This document shows positions 1 to 9,919 of a stretch of 64,000 nucleotides of DNA, one piece after another. This stretch comes from a virus. Under the pieces are notes generated by a model. It was not told the DNA's origin. It made no database searches and worked only from the letters and a program-made list of their open reading frames with translations. The stretch spans positions 62,001 through 126,000 of IMG/VR virus record IMGVR_UViG_3300032220_000699. The stretch is one strand, 5' to 3'. Position 1 is the first letter of the stretch; each line of letters begins with the position of its first letter. The translations under genes were made by a program, and so were the position numbers.

Positions 1-30
1 AACCAACCAACACCAGACTGAACAAAATAG

Positions 31-552
31 TTACGAACAATTGCTTAAGCATTTAGGCTCCTTCAAATTTGGAAAGAAAGAATCAAAAACTTCATTAATG
101 GTATCGGCGTTACTAGCAGATAGTTGGTCATACTCCGTAATAGGAATAGTGATCGTAGTATCTGTCACAACAGTCTTCTTGTTAAGTTGATCAATGGTTG
201 CTTTATCTTTAGCTTCCTTTTTCTTCTTAGCTTCAATGATATCGTTCTGGATCTTTTCACGCTCTTTAGCAGAATCTACTAGAGCTTTGATCTCAGCTTT
301 ATGACGAGTCTCTTGAGCAGCTAAGTCGCTTTGAAGATCTTTGTTAACACGTTGGGCTGTTTCAAGCTCGCCTTGCAAACGAGTAACTTCGGCTTTCAGA
401 TTGGTAGCAGTTTCAAAACCAAACTTAGATAAAATGACACTGGAGTTAGAGAAGAGAAAAACACCGAAGATAATAGCAAAGATACCGATAAAGATACCGG
501 TAGAACTCATTACTTTATCACCGAAGAAAGTCTTAATTGCTGTCCACCACAT
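31..552 (-). CDS. Membrane-anchored coiled-coil protein, i-spanin (Rz)-like candidate
   Basis: 173 aa. An N-terminal membrane segment lies at about residues 17-35, followed by a long charged coiled coil (about 50-125) and a short tail ending in two cysteines. This N-in, coiled-coil-out layout is that of Rz-type inner-membrane spanins, which link to an outer-membrane partner to disrupt the envelope at lysis. No overlapping o-spanin gene is visible; it could lie to the left of the window. A general tail or membrane protein is the alternative. The start has a clear AAGGAG. The call rests on topology only. Confidence 0.4.
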   Translation of the reverse strand: MWWTAIKTFFGDKVMSSTGIFIGIFAIIFGVFLFSNSSVILSKFGFETATNLKAEVTRLQGELETAQRVNKDLQSDLAAQETRHKAEIKALVDSAKEREKIQNDIIEAKKKKEAKDKATIDQLNKKTVVTDTTITIPITEYDQLSASNADTINEVFDSFFPNLKEPKCLSNCS

Positions 553-573
553 TCTAAACTCCTTAAAATTTGT

Positions 574-1137
574 TTAACTTGTCTTTTCTCCGTCAGCGGC
601 ACGTTCTTCTAAGACTGACAGATAATGAACAAAACCGATTGCTATAGAATCAATTTCATGTTCAGACAAACCTTCTATTTCCTTAGTGATGATAATTTCT
701 TTATCTTCACGCTTTTTGTACAAGAACTGCTTGATAACTTCTTTAGAAGCTAAATGTTGTTTAGCGAAAAGCTTTTTAACCAATAAAGGTTCTACAAGCT
801 TCATTCCCAGTTGATTAGGAATAACAATAAGGTACTTAATCGAGAAGATAACTTCCAATAAAGAACCATATGCCATTGGAGTTAATGCATTATAAAATGG
901 TGCTTCAATAATCAGAGCATCAATTTTAGGATATGTGGTTAAGATCTCTTTGATCTTATTGATAATCGCCATTACTTTAACTGTGCGATTACCGAAACGA
1001 GTTTCAACGACTTTCTCTTCGTCAGTGAACTTTCTGGCATTCTTAACAAGCCAGGTATCTTTTACTGTGAATTCTGCGTCTAAATCAAGAACGGATAAAC
1101 CGCAATTGTTTATGCCGGGGTCGATACTAAGAATCAT
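574..1137 (-). CDS. RuvC-like Holliday junction resolvase
   Basis: 187 aa, close to the usual RuvC length. The N-terminus carries the RNase H-fold first-strand motif SIDPGINNCG with the catalytic Asp at residue 6. A second acidic strand follows (ALIIEAPFYN, about residue 75), and the C-terminus has an acidic helix (HEIDSIAIGFVH) carrying the last metal-binding residues. Such enzymes resolve branched replication and packaging DNA in phages. It lies 21 bp upstream of the spanin-like gene and is preceded by an AT-rich TAAATA-type sequence. The family call is good; exact substrate preference cannot be read. Confidence 0.75.
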   Translation of the reverse strand: MILSIDPGINNCGLSVLDLDAEFTVKDTWLVKNARKFTDEEKVVETRFGNRTVKVMAIINKIKEILTTYPKIDALIIEAPFYNALTPMAYGSLLEVIFSIKYLIVIPNQLGMKLVEPLLVKKLFAKQHLASKEVIKQFLYKKREDKEIIITKEIEGLSEHEIDSIAIGFVHYLSVLEERAADGEKTS

Positions 1138-1179
1138 TTTAGAAACCTATTTTGGTGTATTTATCAAACAATTTTAGCA

Positions 1180-1225
1180 AAAATGAAAAATGCCTAAGAG
1201 ACTAGGGATTTCTCCCTAGTCTCTT
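1180..1225 (-). terminator. Rho-independent terminator
   Basis: A 13-bp stem (AAGAGACTAGGGA with its complement) and a GAAA loop, followed on the minus strand by a T-rich tail. It ends the structural unit whose last gene stops at 1233. Confidence 0.85.
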
Positions 1226-1232
1226 TTAGTAT

Positions 1233-2078
1233 TTATACAGATTCATTAACCAATAAAGGCTCAACACTACCAATGTCAAGTTCAATCTGGACTTGAGTTG
1301 TATTAGCAGTAAGTGCATGGTATTGTGACAAGAAAGCAGCGACTTGTGCAGAGATAACGTCAGTATAATTACTAACGGTATTTCCAAAGTTACCTTGAAC
1401 TACTTTGTCAACACCATGAACCATAGCGATTTCATTAATAACAGCATAACGAGCATCACCGAACATAATGTCACAAGCTGTCAGAATTTCATTGATATCT
1501 TGTTGATTCAGTGTGAAAGTTGTCTTTGCTGTTGAGACAAGATAATCACCGTTTGGATTGTTCAGATCAACATTACTCAGATCTGGAGCAGTCGGAGAAA
1601 GATCAGACAGAGATGGTGAGAAAGAATTAGTAGTGATAACACCATCGTTGACATTACGCAGCTCAACAGCCGGAGAAATATCATCAATAGTGAGAGCACG
1701 CAGATAATAAGCAACGTACTGATTACCACCAATCGTAACAGGAACACGCAGACGATACTTCAGACGTTCTGTAGAACTCAGATCGTTAGCGATATCACGA
1801 ATCACAAAAGGAATAAAGTTATACAAGCTAGCGTGACGCGGAAGATGCGGAATAGGTGTGGTCAAAACAAAACCAGTTCCAGTTACATCGTAAGTCGCAC
1901 CTTTGTTACCGATACCGATATATCCCAGAACAGGGTATTCACCGACACCAGGAACTTCGCTTGCAAACAAGTTGAACTTCTGATTCAGCGTGCTGTTCGG
2001 CAGAATCGTAAACGGACGCTTTAACGATTTGCATGTTTGCAGGTGTGCTGAATAAATTGTTCTCTGAACACTATCCAT
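1233..2078 (-). CDS. Probable virion structural protein
   Basis: 281 aa, soluble, with no signal peptide or membrane segment. It is rich in beta-type and Asn/Thr/Ser residues (a D-L-S-N-V-D-L region near 165-180) and ends in a short acidic tail. It is separated by 10 bp from the larger upstream gene and shares its unit, next to tail fibre and portal genes. That context and the composition suggest a tail or neck component. I do not recognise the family. The start follows TTTAGGAG. Confidence 0.5.
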   Translation of the reverse strand: MDSVQRTIYSAHLQTCKSLKRPFTILPNSTLNQKFNLFASEVPGVGEYPVLGYIGIGNKGATYDVTGTGFVLTTPIPHLPRHASLYNFIPFVIRDIANDLSSTERLKYRLRVPVTIGGNQYVAYYLRALTIDDISPAVELRNVNDGVITTNSFSPSLSDLSPTAPDLSNVDLNNPNGDYLVSTAKTTFTLNQQDINEILTACDIMFGDARYAVINEIAMVHGVDKVVQGNFGNTVSNYTDVISAQVAAFLSQYHALTANTTQVQIELDIGSVEPLLVNESV

Positions 2079-2088
2079 TTAATGGCTC

Positions 2089-4263
2089 CTAAAGGTTTAA
2101 GGCTAAAAACTCTAATTGGTCATCACTAGATTGGTTTACCATCCAGGCTGAACCACCTAAATCATTTACAACTTTATTATTAAATAAAAGGTCTACTTTA
2201 CTAGTAGATTTACTACCAAATTCTAGTTTAGGAAGAAGTTCAAGTTCATACTTTTCAAGATAACTAAATCCATGGTTAATAACCTGATCGAATTCTAAAG
2301 TTTCATCGAGAAGAATTTTATAACCCATATCAATATTTAACTTAAAGAAATCATAATAATATAAACGACTATTTATATCTTCGCTGACAGAACAGCGATT
2401 ATCTTTAGGTCCACACAAAGTAGGACTGCTGCTGTAATAGTCATTGATAAGTTGAATTGTATAACTATTAAATTTCTTAAATACTTCAACGAGAGCTTTT
2501 TGAATAGTCTTATAACTATTAATAAAGTCAAGTTTATTGTCATAAAGATTATTAAGAATTGAGTAACTCATAGATTCCATAGCACTTGAATCATAAGTCA
2601 TTAAATCACTGATACCGATACGAATTAAAAAGTTTTGAACTGTTTCATTATTAAATGTGTAGGTGTCAGACTTACACATTCTTTCAATCATATATTCAAA
2701 CTGACCATTGATATCTTTATCGCTATAGTTACATGTGAGCAACCATATTCCGATATTTAAGTTATAAATAGATGAAATGTATTCTTGACACTGTGAACTT
2801 GTTGTAACAAAGCTATAGGTAGGAATGCTGTTACGAATATCGTCAATAGTGTCATGGTACCAATATTGAGGATTATAACACATCCCGATAAGCTGCTGTG
2901 TCGTAGGAAGATTTTCCTTGAACACACGCTTAATACAGTAGTCTGGAAAATCTGTTAACTCAACATTATTAGATTTATAAAGAACAATTACAAACAACTT
3001 GAAAAGATCTTTAGTTGTTAATTTAAGTTCATTGTTAGTTACAGGGTCTACTATTGTAACAAGATAGTTCATCTTGTTAGTTTTCAATAAATATGCCCAA
3101 TAATCGATAAGCGTAGGAATAAGTTTATGACGAACTGTGTCTGTATTGTCAACAATGATTGTTTCTAAGTCTTTTGTAAGCAAAGTGCTAAATAAAGAGT
3201 TCTTAAATTTATGATCAATAGTTTTAATGTTATAAGTTAACTCTTTAGGATTGCCATGAGTCAATCCAACTTCCTTTGCCTTAATATTGTCCAATGAAAA
3301 ATCATTCGGAGAATAAACAAGGTCAGCTTTATTCAGAAGTTTTTGATTACAGCGATACTTAATGTAATCAGAATCATCTGTATCATTTTCTTGTTTATAG
3401 ATATAGTTCACGAGAGAAATATTTCTATCAGTGAATAACTTATCAATAAGAATATTAAATGTGCTATTATGTCCAGCGTGATTATCAAGATACAATAAGT
3501 TTCTATAAAGGAACAAAGACTGTTTCTTAGTTAGGTAAGTATAGCTTTCATCGAGATAGTGATGACTAGCTAAATAGTTTTTAATGTGGAAAGTATGTGC
3601 TTTCAAAGTCTTAGCATTCTTTAAACGAATAGCCAAGATTTTCATTAGAATGAAGTTATAGAATACGTGATACTGACTAGCTAAGAAAAGATTATCAGAC
3701 AACGTATAATAAGGAATCATACGAATGTTCTTATAGTTATCAATTGCTTGTTGAAGTTCATACATGAGATCATGTTCATTTTCTTCAACTAGCTCAGTAG
3801 CATACGACACAATACTAAAATTCTCTAAACCAATAACTTCTTGAATTGTGTTATAGCGTTTATCACAAATAACAGCTTTAATGTATAACTCTTGTTCTGG
3901 AAATAGATCAATAATCTGTTTATAAAATAAGCCGAACTTTAAAAGTTCTTTCTTCGTTTTACGATGGAGATTAAGAATATTGCTATCCAGAGGAATGGAA
4001 GTGCCATTGTCCAGAGAAGTAATAACAATCTGAGTGTCCACCGCATGATACTCGCCCATTAAATGCTTATAATAACGCCATGTTGTTTTGTCAGATAAAT
4101 CTACAACATATGAAGGATAAGCAAGTTTAATATAGTCGTTATAAAGTTTTGCCTCATTATCATTTTTAATATTGATCGATTTGGTTAAATTGATCGTGTC
4201 TTTAATATATGTGTTAGCTAAGATATTATTACCTAATATCTTTTCAATGATCGGAGTAGACAT
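2089..4263 (-). CDS. Large protein of unknown function, probable virion component
   Basis: 724 aa, mostly alpha-helical in character, with many Asn, Tyr, Leu and Lys residues and no recognisable catalytic motif or membrane segment. The start follows AAAAGGAC. It sits between the kelch tail fibre and the 281-aa structural protein, downstream of a terminator, so it begins a two-gene unit. Size and position suggest a tail or baseplate part; this is inference from context. Confidence 0.45.
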   Translation of the reverse strand: MSTPIIEKILGNNILANTYIKDTINLTKSINIKNDNEAKLYNDYIKLAYPSYVVDLSDKTTWRYYKHLMGEYHAVDTQIVITSLDNGTSIPLDSNILNLHRKTKKELLKFGLFYKQIIDLFPEQELYIKAVICDKRYNTIQEVIGLENFSIVSYATELVEENEHDLMYELQQAIDNYKNIRMIPYYTLSDNLFLASQYHVFYNFILMKILAIRLKNAKTLKAHTFHIKNYLASHHYLDESYTYLTKKQSLFLYRNLLYLDNHAGHNSTFNILIDKLFTDRNISLVNYIYKQENDTDDSDYIKYRCNQKLLNKADLVYSPNDFSLDNIKAKEVGLTHGNPKELTYNIKTIDHKFKNSLFSTLLTKDLETIIVDNTDTVRHKLIPTLIDYWAYLLKTNKMNYLVTIVDPVTNNELKLTTKDLFKLFVIVLYKSNNVELTDFPDYCIKRVFKENLPTTQQLIGMCYNPQYWYHDTIDDIRNSIPTYSFVTTSSQCQEYISSIYNLNIGIWLLTCNYSDKDINGQFEYMIERMCKSDTYTFNNETVQNFLIRIGISDLMTYDSSAMESMSYSILNNLYDNKLDFINSYKTIQKALVEVFKKFNSYTIQLINDYYSSSPTLCGPKDNRCSVSEDINSRLYYYDFFKLNIDMGYKILLDETLEFDQVINHGFSYLEKYELELLPKLEFGSKSTSKVDLLFNNKVVNDLGGSAWMVNQSSDDQLEFLALNL

Positions 4264-4299
4264 AACAGTCCTTTTTCAAATAGTCAGAAAATTTGTTTA

Positions 4300-4340
4300 A
4301 AAAATAAAAAGAAACATCCAGAGAGTCTCCTCTCTGGATG
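4300..4340 (-). terminator. Rho-independent terminator after tail fibre gene
   Basis: The hairpin CATCCAGAGAG/CTCTCTGGATG is followed on the minus strand by TTTCTTTTTATTTTTT. It separates the tail fibre from the 724-aa gene. Confidence 0.85.
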
Positions 4341-4352
4341 CTCTTATATTAA

Positions 4353-7154
4353 TTAGTACTTGATGTAACTATAAGAACCAAATGGTTCATCGGCAGAAAG
4401 ATCAGGTAACAAGAATTTATCAGAATTATTTAAAGGAACTTCACCAAGTTGAGAACCATCAAAATAAGAAGAATAATCATTCATACCACTAGAAATACTA
4501 GCAGTAATAACAACACTAGTAGTTACATTACTACCAGATACATTACCACCCATTAAATAAATTCTATTTTTGGTAATAACAGAAGCAGAATAACCAATTG
4601 CTATAGAAATAGAACTGCCAGTTGTCCAAGTTCCAAGATTACCATTGTCATCAATAGGAGCAGTGTAAACAGCACTAGTTGCTGATGTATTACCGTTGAA
4701 ACCACCAAACATATAGAGACGATTCTTAGTCACAATACACTGTGAAGCAAGAAGACCTCCAGGCATTGTAGAGTGAACTGACCAAGAACTGATAAAACCA
4801 TCACTATTAATTGTAGCATAGTAAACAGTATTACTTAAGCCACCGTTCCAGCCACCACAATAATAAATTTTATTTTTAGTAATAGCAACACCACCTGTGC
4901 AGTAAGCTACAGGTATTGTTGTACCAGTAGTCCAAGTACCTAATGTACCATCACTATTAATAGGAGCAGTGTATGTTACACCAGAGTAACTACTATTGAT
5001 ATAACAACCAATTATATAAATTCTATTTCTAGTAATTACTGCAGTACCATAACCGGCAATCACTGGTAAAGCTGTACCAAGTACCCAAGTTCCTAATGTT
5101 CCGTCGGCATTGATATCAGCAGAATAAACATTAGCTGTACTACCACCTATGATATAAACTTTATTTCTAAACGCGATAACTTGTGACGCACTTATAGCTG
5201 AAGGTAAAATTGTACCGGTCGTCCAGTTACCTAATGTACCATCAGCGTTGATAGGAGCAGTATAAACTGTAGAAACAGATGTTCCACTAACATTACCACC
5301 AAGTAAATATACACGGTTCTTTGTGACAACAGCTTGTGAATTACCTAATTGACCAGGTAAATTACTAGAAGCAGAGGTCCAACCAGTTATATCTGTGGAT
5401 TGTGTAGTATTAATCTGATACTGTTGTTGCCATGGCTTACCAGCACCAGGTGTCAGATAGTTAGTTGTATCTTCACCATAATACGAAGAATAATCATTTA
5501 ATCCGCCATTAATAGGTGCAGAATAAATAGCTGATGTCAGTGTTCCGCCAGCGCCTTGACCACCAATTAAATATATTTTATTTTTAGTACAAATAACTGC
5601 AGTTGTTCCTAAACTAGTAGGTAAAGATGTTCCTATTTCCCAGGTGCCTAATGTGCCGTCGCTATTTATGGTAGTAGTATAAACAGTAGAAACATAAGAT
5701 GAACCATTATACCCACCAAGAAGATAGACACGATTCTTAGTTACGAGTGCTTGTGAATTGGCAAGTAGATTTGGTAAACTTCCTGATGTAGTCCAATTAC
5801 CAATTGTACCATCGTCGTTAATAACAGCTGTATGAATGTTATTAGATTGATAAGAACCTAACAGATATACACGATTCTTGGTAACAATGCATGAATACCC
5901 ACTTCCAGCTTGTGGTAAAGAAGGTCCAGTAGTCCAAGTACCTATAATTCCATCTGAAGATATAGATGCAGTATAAACTGTAGAAACAGAGACAGAACCA
6001 GCCGTATTTCCACCGCAAATATACACACGGTTCCTAGTGATAAAACCACTACTCCAGCCTAAAGCGACCGGTAACGATGTTCCAGTAGTCCAAGTACCCA
6101 AAGTACCATCGGCATTAACAACAGCGGTATAAACTGTTGAAACTTGTACAGAATTATCCGTGTAAGCACCAATTAGGTAAACACGGTTTTTAGTAATAAG
6201 AGCAACAGATAAAGACATAATACCAGGCAAAGCTGTGCCTGCTACCCATGCCCCTAGCGTACCGTCGGCGTTAATTGGTGCTGTTAAAACAGCATTAGTG
6301 TAAACACCATTCCATCCGCCAAGCATATAAACACGGTTCTTGGTAACGATAGCCTGAGAATAATATAATCCATTAGGAAGGGTTGAAGAATCAGCAGACC
6401 AACCTGTAATATCGTTAGACTGTGTTGAATTTATAAGATATTGTTGTTTCCAAGGCTGACCATTACCTACGATATTGTTATTTGAATATTGGTTACCAAT
6501 AACAGAATAAAGATTAGCGTAAGTCGTCTTATCAACTTCAGCGCCGTTACACTTCAAGAAACCGCTAGGTGTGGTCGAATAAGGTTTACGAAGAATATCA
6601 CCAACAGCAATACCACCATTACTGATAAGAGCATCAACATACTGCTTGGTGGCTATATGGCTACCAAGAGTAGGTTCATTTGAAATAGTTAAGAAACCAA
6701 GCATTGTAGCGCCATTAACACTGACACCATTAGTAATTCCGTAACCACTTAAAGTTGAAGGAAGTGATCCTTGATTAATTTTTGACCAGTTAAGTCCAAA
6801 AGGAATGTCAGAGTCATTGATATTTGACCCACCTGTAACAATACCTTTAGAATTAACCGTTACCTTTGAATATTCTCCAGCTATAACGCCGCTATTATTT
6901 AAAGTAAGTTGTGTTGTTCCAGGTGATGACTGAAGATCACCTGTGAAATTCGGAAGACGAGCAGCTGGTAAAGTTCCAGCTGTCAGATTACCGGCATTGA
7001 TACTGTTATAGTATGCATCAACATACTGTTTAGGAACAGCTTCCAGTGTTTGACTAGGATTACCAGCCAGCAGCAAAGGACCAGAAATATTACCACCATT
7101 TTCTGTGATGCCACCGCCAGAATAACCGCCCTCGGCATATAAATCTAATCTCAT
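4353..7154 (-). CDS. Tail fibre with collar domain and two kelch-type beta-propellers
   Basis: 933 aa. Residues 1-180 resemble fibre shaft and attachment repeats: Gly/Asn-rich, with PKQYVDAYYN and TKQYVDALIS units. A phage tail-collar-like segment follows (about 185-225, DILRKPYSTTPSGFLKCNGA). The rest is twelve repeats of about 50 aa of the form VTKNRVYLLGG...YTAPINADGTLGTW..G..LP. They fall in two sets of six, each opened by a similar linker (KPWQQQYQINTTQS type). Kelch repeats form beta-propellers, so the fibre probably carries two propellers in tandem that bind surface glycans or protein. It is transcribed divergently from the portal gene. The start follows AAGGAG. Confidence 0.85.
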   Translation of the reverse strand: MRLDLYAEGGYSGGGITENGGNISGPLLLAGNPSQTLEAVPKQYVDAYYNSINAGNLTAGTLPAARLPNFTGDLQSSPGTTQLTLNNSGVIAGEYSKVTVNSKGIVTGGSNINDSDIPFGLNWSKINQGSLPSTLSGYGITNGVSVNGATMLGFLTISNEPTLGSHIATKQYVDALISNGGIAVGDILRKPYSTTPSGFLKCNGAEVDKTTYANLYSVIGNQYSNNNIVGNGQPWKQQYLINSTQSNDITGWSADSSTLPNGLYYSQAIVTKNRVYMLGGWNGVYTNAVLTAPINADGTLGAWVAGTALPGIMSLSVALITKNRVYLIGAYTDNSVQVSTVYTAVVNADGTLGTWTTGTSLPVALGWSSGFITRNRVYICGGNTAGSVSVSTVYTASISSDGIIGTWTTGPSLPQAGSGYSCIVTKNRVYLLGSYQSNNIHTAVINDDGTIGNWTTSGSLPNLLANSQALVTKNRVYLLGGYNGSSYVSTVYTTTINSDGTLGTWEIGTSLPTSLGTTAVICTKNKIYLIGGQGAGGTLTSAIYSAPINGGLNDYSSYYGEDTTNYLTPGAGKPWQQQYQINTTQSTDITGWTSASSNLPGQLGNSQAVVTKNRVYLLGGNVSGTSVSTVYTAPINADGTLGNWTTGTILPSAISASQVIAFRNKVYIIGGSTANVYSADINADGTLGTWVLGTALPVIAGYGTAVITRNRIYIIGCYINSSYSGVTYTAPINSDGTLGTWTTGTTIPVAYCTGGVAITKNKIYYCGGWNGGLSNTVYYATINSDGFISSWSVHSTMPGGLLASQCIVTKNRLYMFGGFNGNTSATSAVYTAPIDDNGNLGTWTTGSSISIAIGYSASVITKNRIYLMGGNVSGSNVTTSVVITASISSGMNDYSSYFDGSQLGEVPLNNSDKFLLPDLSADEPFGSYSYIKY

Positions 7155-7264
7155 GTTAACTCCTTAAGTTAGCCTGTAAATATGGTTCACAGAATTCTTT
7201 TAATCAATTAGCTATATTAAAAAAATAAACCGAGAATTTTGTGACTATATCAAGAGGAATTGCT
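7155..7264. promoter_or_regulatory. Divergent intergenic region, tail fibre / portal
   Basis: AT-rich 110 bp between the minus-strand tail fibre and the plus-strand portal. It must hold promoters in both directions. I see an A+T stretch (TAGCTATATTAAAAAAATAAA) before the portal, but no copy of the ACATATATAAT motif used by the accessory genes. Confidence 0.4.
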
Positions 7265-9868
7265 ATGCCTGTCAAACCAAGCAGTTTAGTGTCCATTATT
7301 AATCAAAATAAAGACAAGAAACTTGTAGCGTCTAAGATTATTGAGACTAACCCTAAAGTCCTTCCTGTTCTTCCTAAGCTCATTGCCGATGCCGAAACAT
7401 CGAGAAGTATGGCTAATCCGGATAACAGACTGAACATTAATCGTAGTCTCTTAGAAAATATTTATCATAAAATCAAAAGTGTTAAACAGAATAACAAGAA
7501 CATTATCAAATTGTTTCCTGATATTGAACTTGCCATTCAGATTCTTGTGAGTTCTATTCTGTCTCCTAAAAAAATGACAGATATTCAGTTGAACTATAAA
7601 CTGGATAAGAATTTCGATATCAACACAGTTGTTGTTGCTAACATCATTGAAAAGGTTAAGACCTATATTAATGATGAATATGAGTTAGAAGAAAAGCTTC
7701 CTGAGATTCTTCGTGAAGCTCTCTTTAACTCTGGTGCATATGCATTAGCAGTGATTCCTGAATCGTCGGTTGACGAAATCATTAACACAGATTTGCTTCC
7801 GTCTTATTCTACAGAAGACTTTAAACAACGTGCTGATATTCTTATCAGTAACTTGGTTAAGCCTATTAATATTCTTAACACCCAAGATCGTGTCGTTCCT
7901 TTAGAAACAACTGGTAAACCGACTGCTGATAATCTTATTAAACATATGGCTTCGGAAGCCTTTGTTAGTATCACTGACAATATCGGTGTCCTAAAGTTTA
8001 GTAGTATTCGTGAGAAGATTAATAAGTCTCTTGTGAAGAATGCTATCAAGAGTAATATTGCTATTTCTACTGAGTCAAGAGAAAAGCTTGACTACATGGA
8101 TATATTCCGTCAGAAGAGTTCAATGTCTCAGATTAAAGATATTGAATTCATTAAGACAAAGACTGAAACAAAACGTAAGTCTGTCGGTAAACCGATGGTT
8201 ATTAAGATTCCGACTGAATCAGTTATTCCTATTTTTATTCCTGGTGATGAAACTGAACATATCGGTTATTTCATTCTGTTGGATGAAACAGGTAAACCAT
8301 TAAATACAGAAATTAAGGATACCGATTTAAGTCAACTTAATTCTGTTATTAATCAGAGTTCACAGGCTAGTCAGTTAACTCCTGTTCAGAAGGCTTACAA
8401 TAGTCTTGTAGGGGATAATACATCCAATGTTGATATCAATCAACTATTTAGTCTTTATAAAGATGTTCTTGAACGTCAAATCTATCAGTCCGTAAAGAAT
8501 AGTCTTTACGGTTCTAATATTGAAATTGCCAATAAAAACGATATCTATTTCTTGATGTTTACTCGTGCTCTATCAGAACAAAGGACTTCTGTTCTTTATG
8601 TTCCGAAAGACATGCTTATCTATTTTGCTTTCTATTACAATGAACTTGGTCTTGGTAAATCTCTTCTTGAGAACCTTTCTGTTCTTTGTAGTCTTCGTGC
8701 TATCCTTCTTTTCTCCAAGGTCATGGCCTATGCCAAGCAGTCTATTGACGTGACCAAGGTGAATATTGCTCTCGATCCGAATGATCCTGACCCTGAGAAG
8801 ACTATTGAACAAGTTCAAGACTCTGTTTTGAAACTTCGTCAGAATTATTTCCCATTGGGTATTAATAATCCAGCTGACTTGGTTAACTGGATTCAGAGAG
8901 CAGGTTTGCAGTTTAGCTATAGCAATAATCCATTGTTGCCGAATATTCAGATTGACTTTGAAAATGCTAATCTTCAACACACTGTTCCTAGTTCTGAACT
9001 GGAAGAAGACCTTCGTAAGCAGACTATTCTTGCACTGGGTCTTACACCTGAAACGATTGATAGTGGATTCACACCTGAATTTGCTACAACTGTTGTTAAT
9101 AATAACATTCTTCTCTCGAAGCGTGTTTCTATTTATCAGAAAGCTCTGATTAAACATCTATCATCTTTCTTGTCTGCTATTATCTATAACGATGAAGACC
9201 TTCGTAACGAGCTTCGTAAAGAAGTTCTGGAAAATGTTGATGCATTGAATGATCAACTTAGCGATGAAGAGAAACAACTTCTCACCAAGAGTAAAGATGA
9301 GTTTATCGAATACTTCTTGAATAAGTTTGGTGAAAGCCTGTATATCGAGCTTCCGAAGCCTGAGAATACTAATCTCACTAACTTGTCTGCTGAATACGAT
9401 ATTTATAAAGAAAATCTTGAGAAAGTTCTTGATTCCATTCTTTCTAGTGAAATCTTTACTGAAAATATTGCTGGTGAATTGTCTAATCATATCGACACCA
9501 TTAAAAATGTTTACAAACATCATTTGCTTCGTACTTGGATGGCAAATAACAACTTCTATCCTGAAGCTCTGGAATTTGGCAAACAGAATAATGAAACAGA
9601 TGACGCTGATAAGCTTCTCGAAATCATCCAAGAACACTTGGTTGGTACTTCGAGAAATGCTGATAAGCTTATTAATGTTCTTCAGACCTATAAGGATGCT
9701 CTAAATAAGGATCTTGAAAAGGTTAATGGTGAAGGCGGTGCTTCTTCCTCATCAGGTTCATACGGTGGCGGAGGTGGTGACGATGAATCCTCCACTGGAG
9801 ATAATCCTGACGGTGGTGGCGATGATGCATTCGGACTAGGTGCCGGTGATTTAGATCTAAGTTTGTAA
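7265..9868 (+). CDS. Portal protein, phiKZ-type
   Basis: 867 aa from the ATG at 7265, which has AGAGGAAT ahead of it; an upstream GTG at 7241 lacks a ribosome site. The length matches the giant portal proteins of phiKZ-like phages. Features are a long helical N-terminus, a central alpha/beta part (VPKDMLIYFAFYYNE), the helical segment with TPEFATTVVNNN, and a Gly/Ser/Asp-rich flexible C-terminal tail (about 830-867). Portals form the dodecameric DNA gate at one capsid vertex. The gene is the only plus-strand one here, diverging from the tail fibre and converging on the Gln/Met-rich gene. The family call rests on overall resemblance. Confidence 0.7.
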   Translation: MPVKPSSLVSIINQNKDKKLVASKIIETNPKVLPVLPKLIADAETSRSMANPDNRLNINRSLLENIYHKIKSVKQNNKNIIKLFPDIELAIQILVSSILSPKKMTDIQLNYKLDKNFDINTVVVANIIEKVKTYINDEYELEEKLPEILREALFNSGAYALAVIPESSVDEIINTDLLPSYSTEDFKQRADILISNLVKPINILNTQDRVVPLETTGKPTADNLIKHMASEAFVSITDNIGVLKFSSIREKINKSLVKNAIKSNIAISTESREKLDYMDIFRQKSSMSQIKDIEFIKTKTETKRKSVGKPMVIKIPTESVIPIFIPGDETEHIGYFILLDETGKPLNTEIKDTDLSQLNSVINQSSQASQLTPVQKAYNSLVGDNTSNVDINQLFSLYKDVLERQIYQSVKNSLYGSNIEIANKNDIYFLMFTRALSEQRTSVLYVPKDMLIYFAFYYNELGLGKSLLENLSVLCSLRAILLFSKVMAYAKQSIDVTKVNIALDPNDPDPEKTIEQVQDSVLKLRQNYFPLGINNPADLVNWIQRAGLQFSYSNNPLLPNIQIDFENANLQHTVPSSELEEDLRKQTILALGLTPETIDSGFTPEFATTVVNNNILLSKRVSIYQKALIKHLSSFLSAIIYNDEDLRNELRKEVLENVDALNDQLSDEEKQLLTKSKDEFIEYFLNKFGESLYIELPKPENTNLTNLSAEYDIYKENLEKVLDSILSSEIFTENIAGELSNHIDTIKNVYKHHLLRTWMANNNFYPEALEFGKQNNETDDADKLLEIIQEHLVGTSRNADKLINVLQTYKDALNKDLEKVNGEGGASSSSGSYGGGGGDDESSTGDNPDGGGDDAFGLGAGDLDLSL

Positions 9869-9912
9869 AAAAAAAAATAAGACTAGAGAGGGAGTGATCC
9901 CTCTCTAGTTCT
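9868..9912. terminator. Bidirectional terminator between converging genes
   Basis: The hairpin ACTAGAGAGGGA/TCCCTCTCTAGT has an A-run on its left (a T-run for minus-strand transcription) and TTCTTTATT on its right. It serves both the portal and the converging gene. Confidence 0.8.
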
Positions 9913-9919
9913 TTATTGT

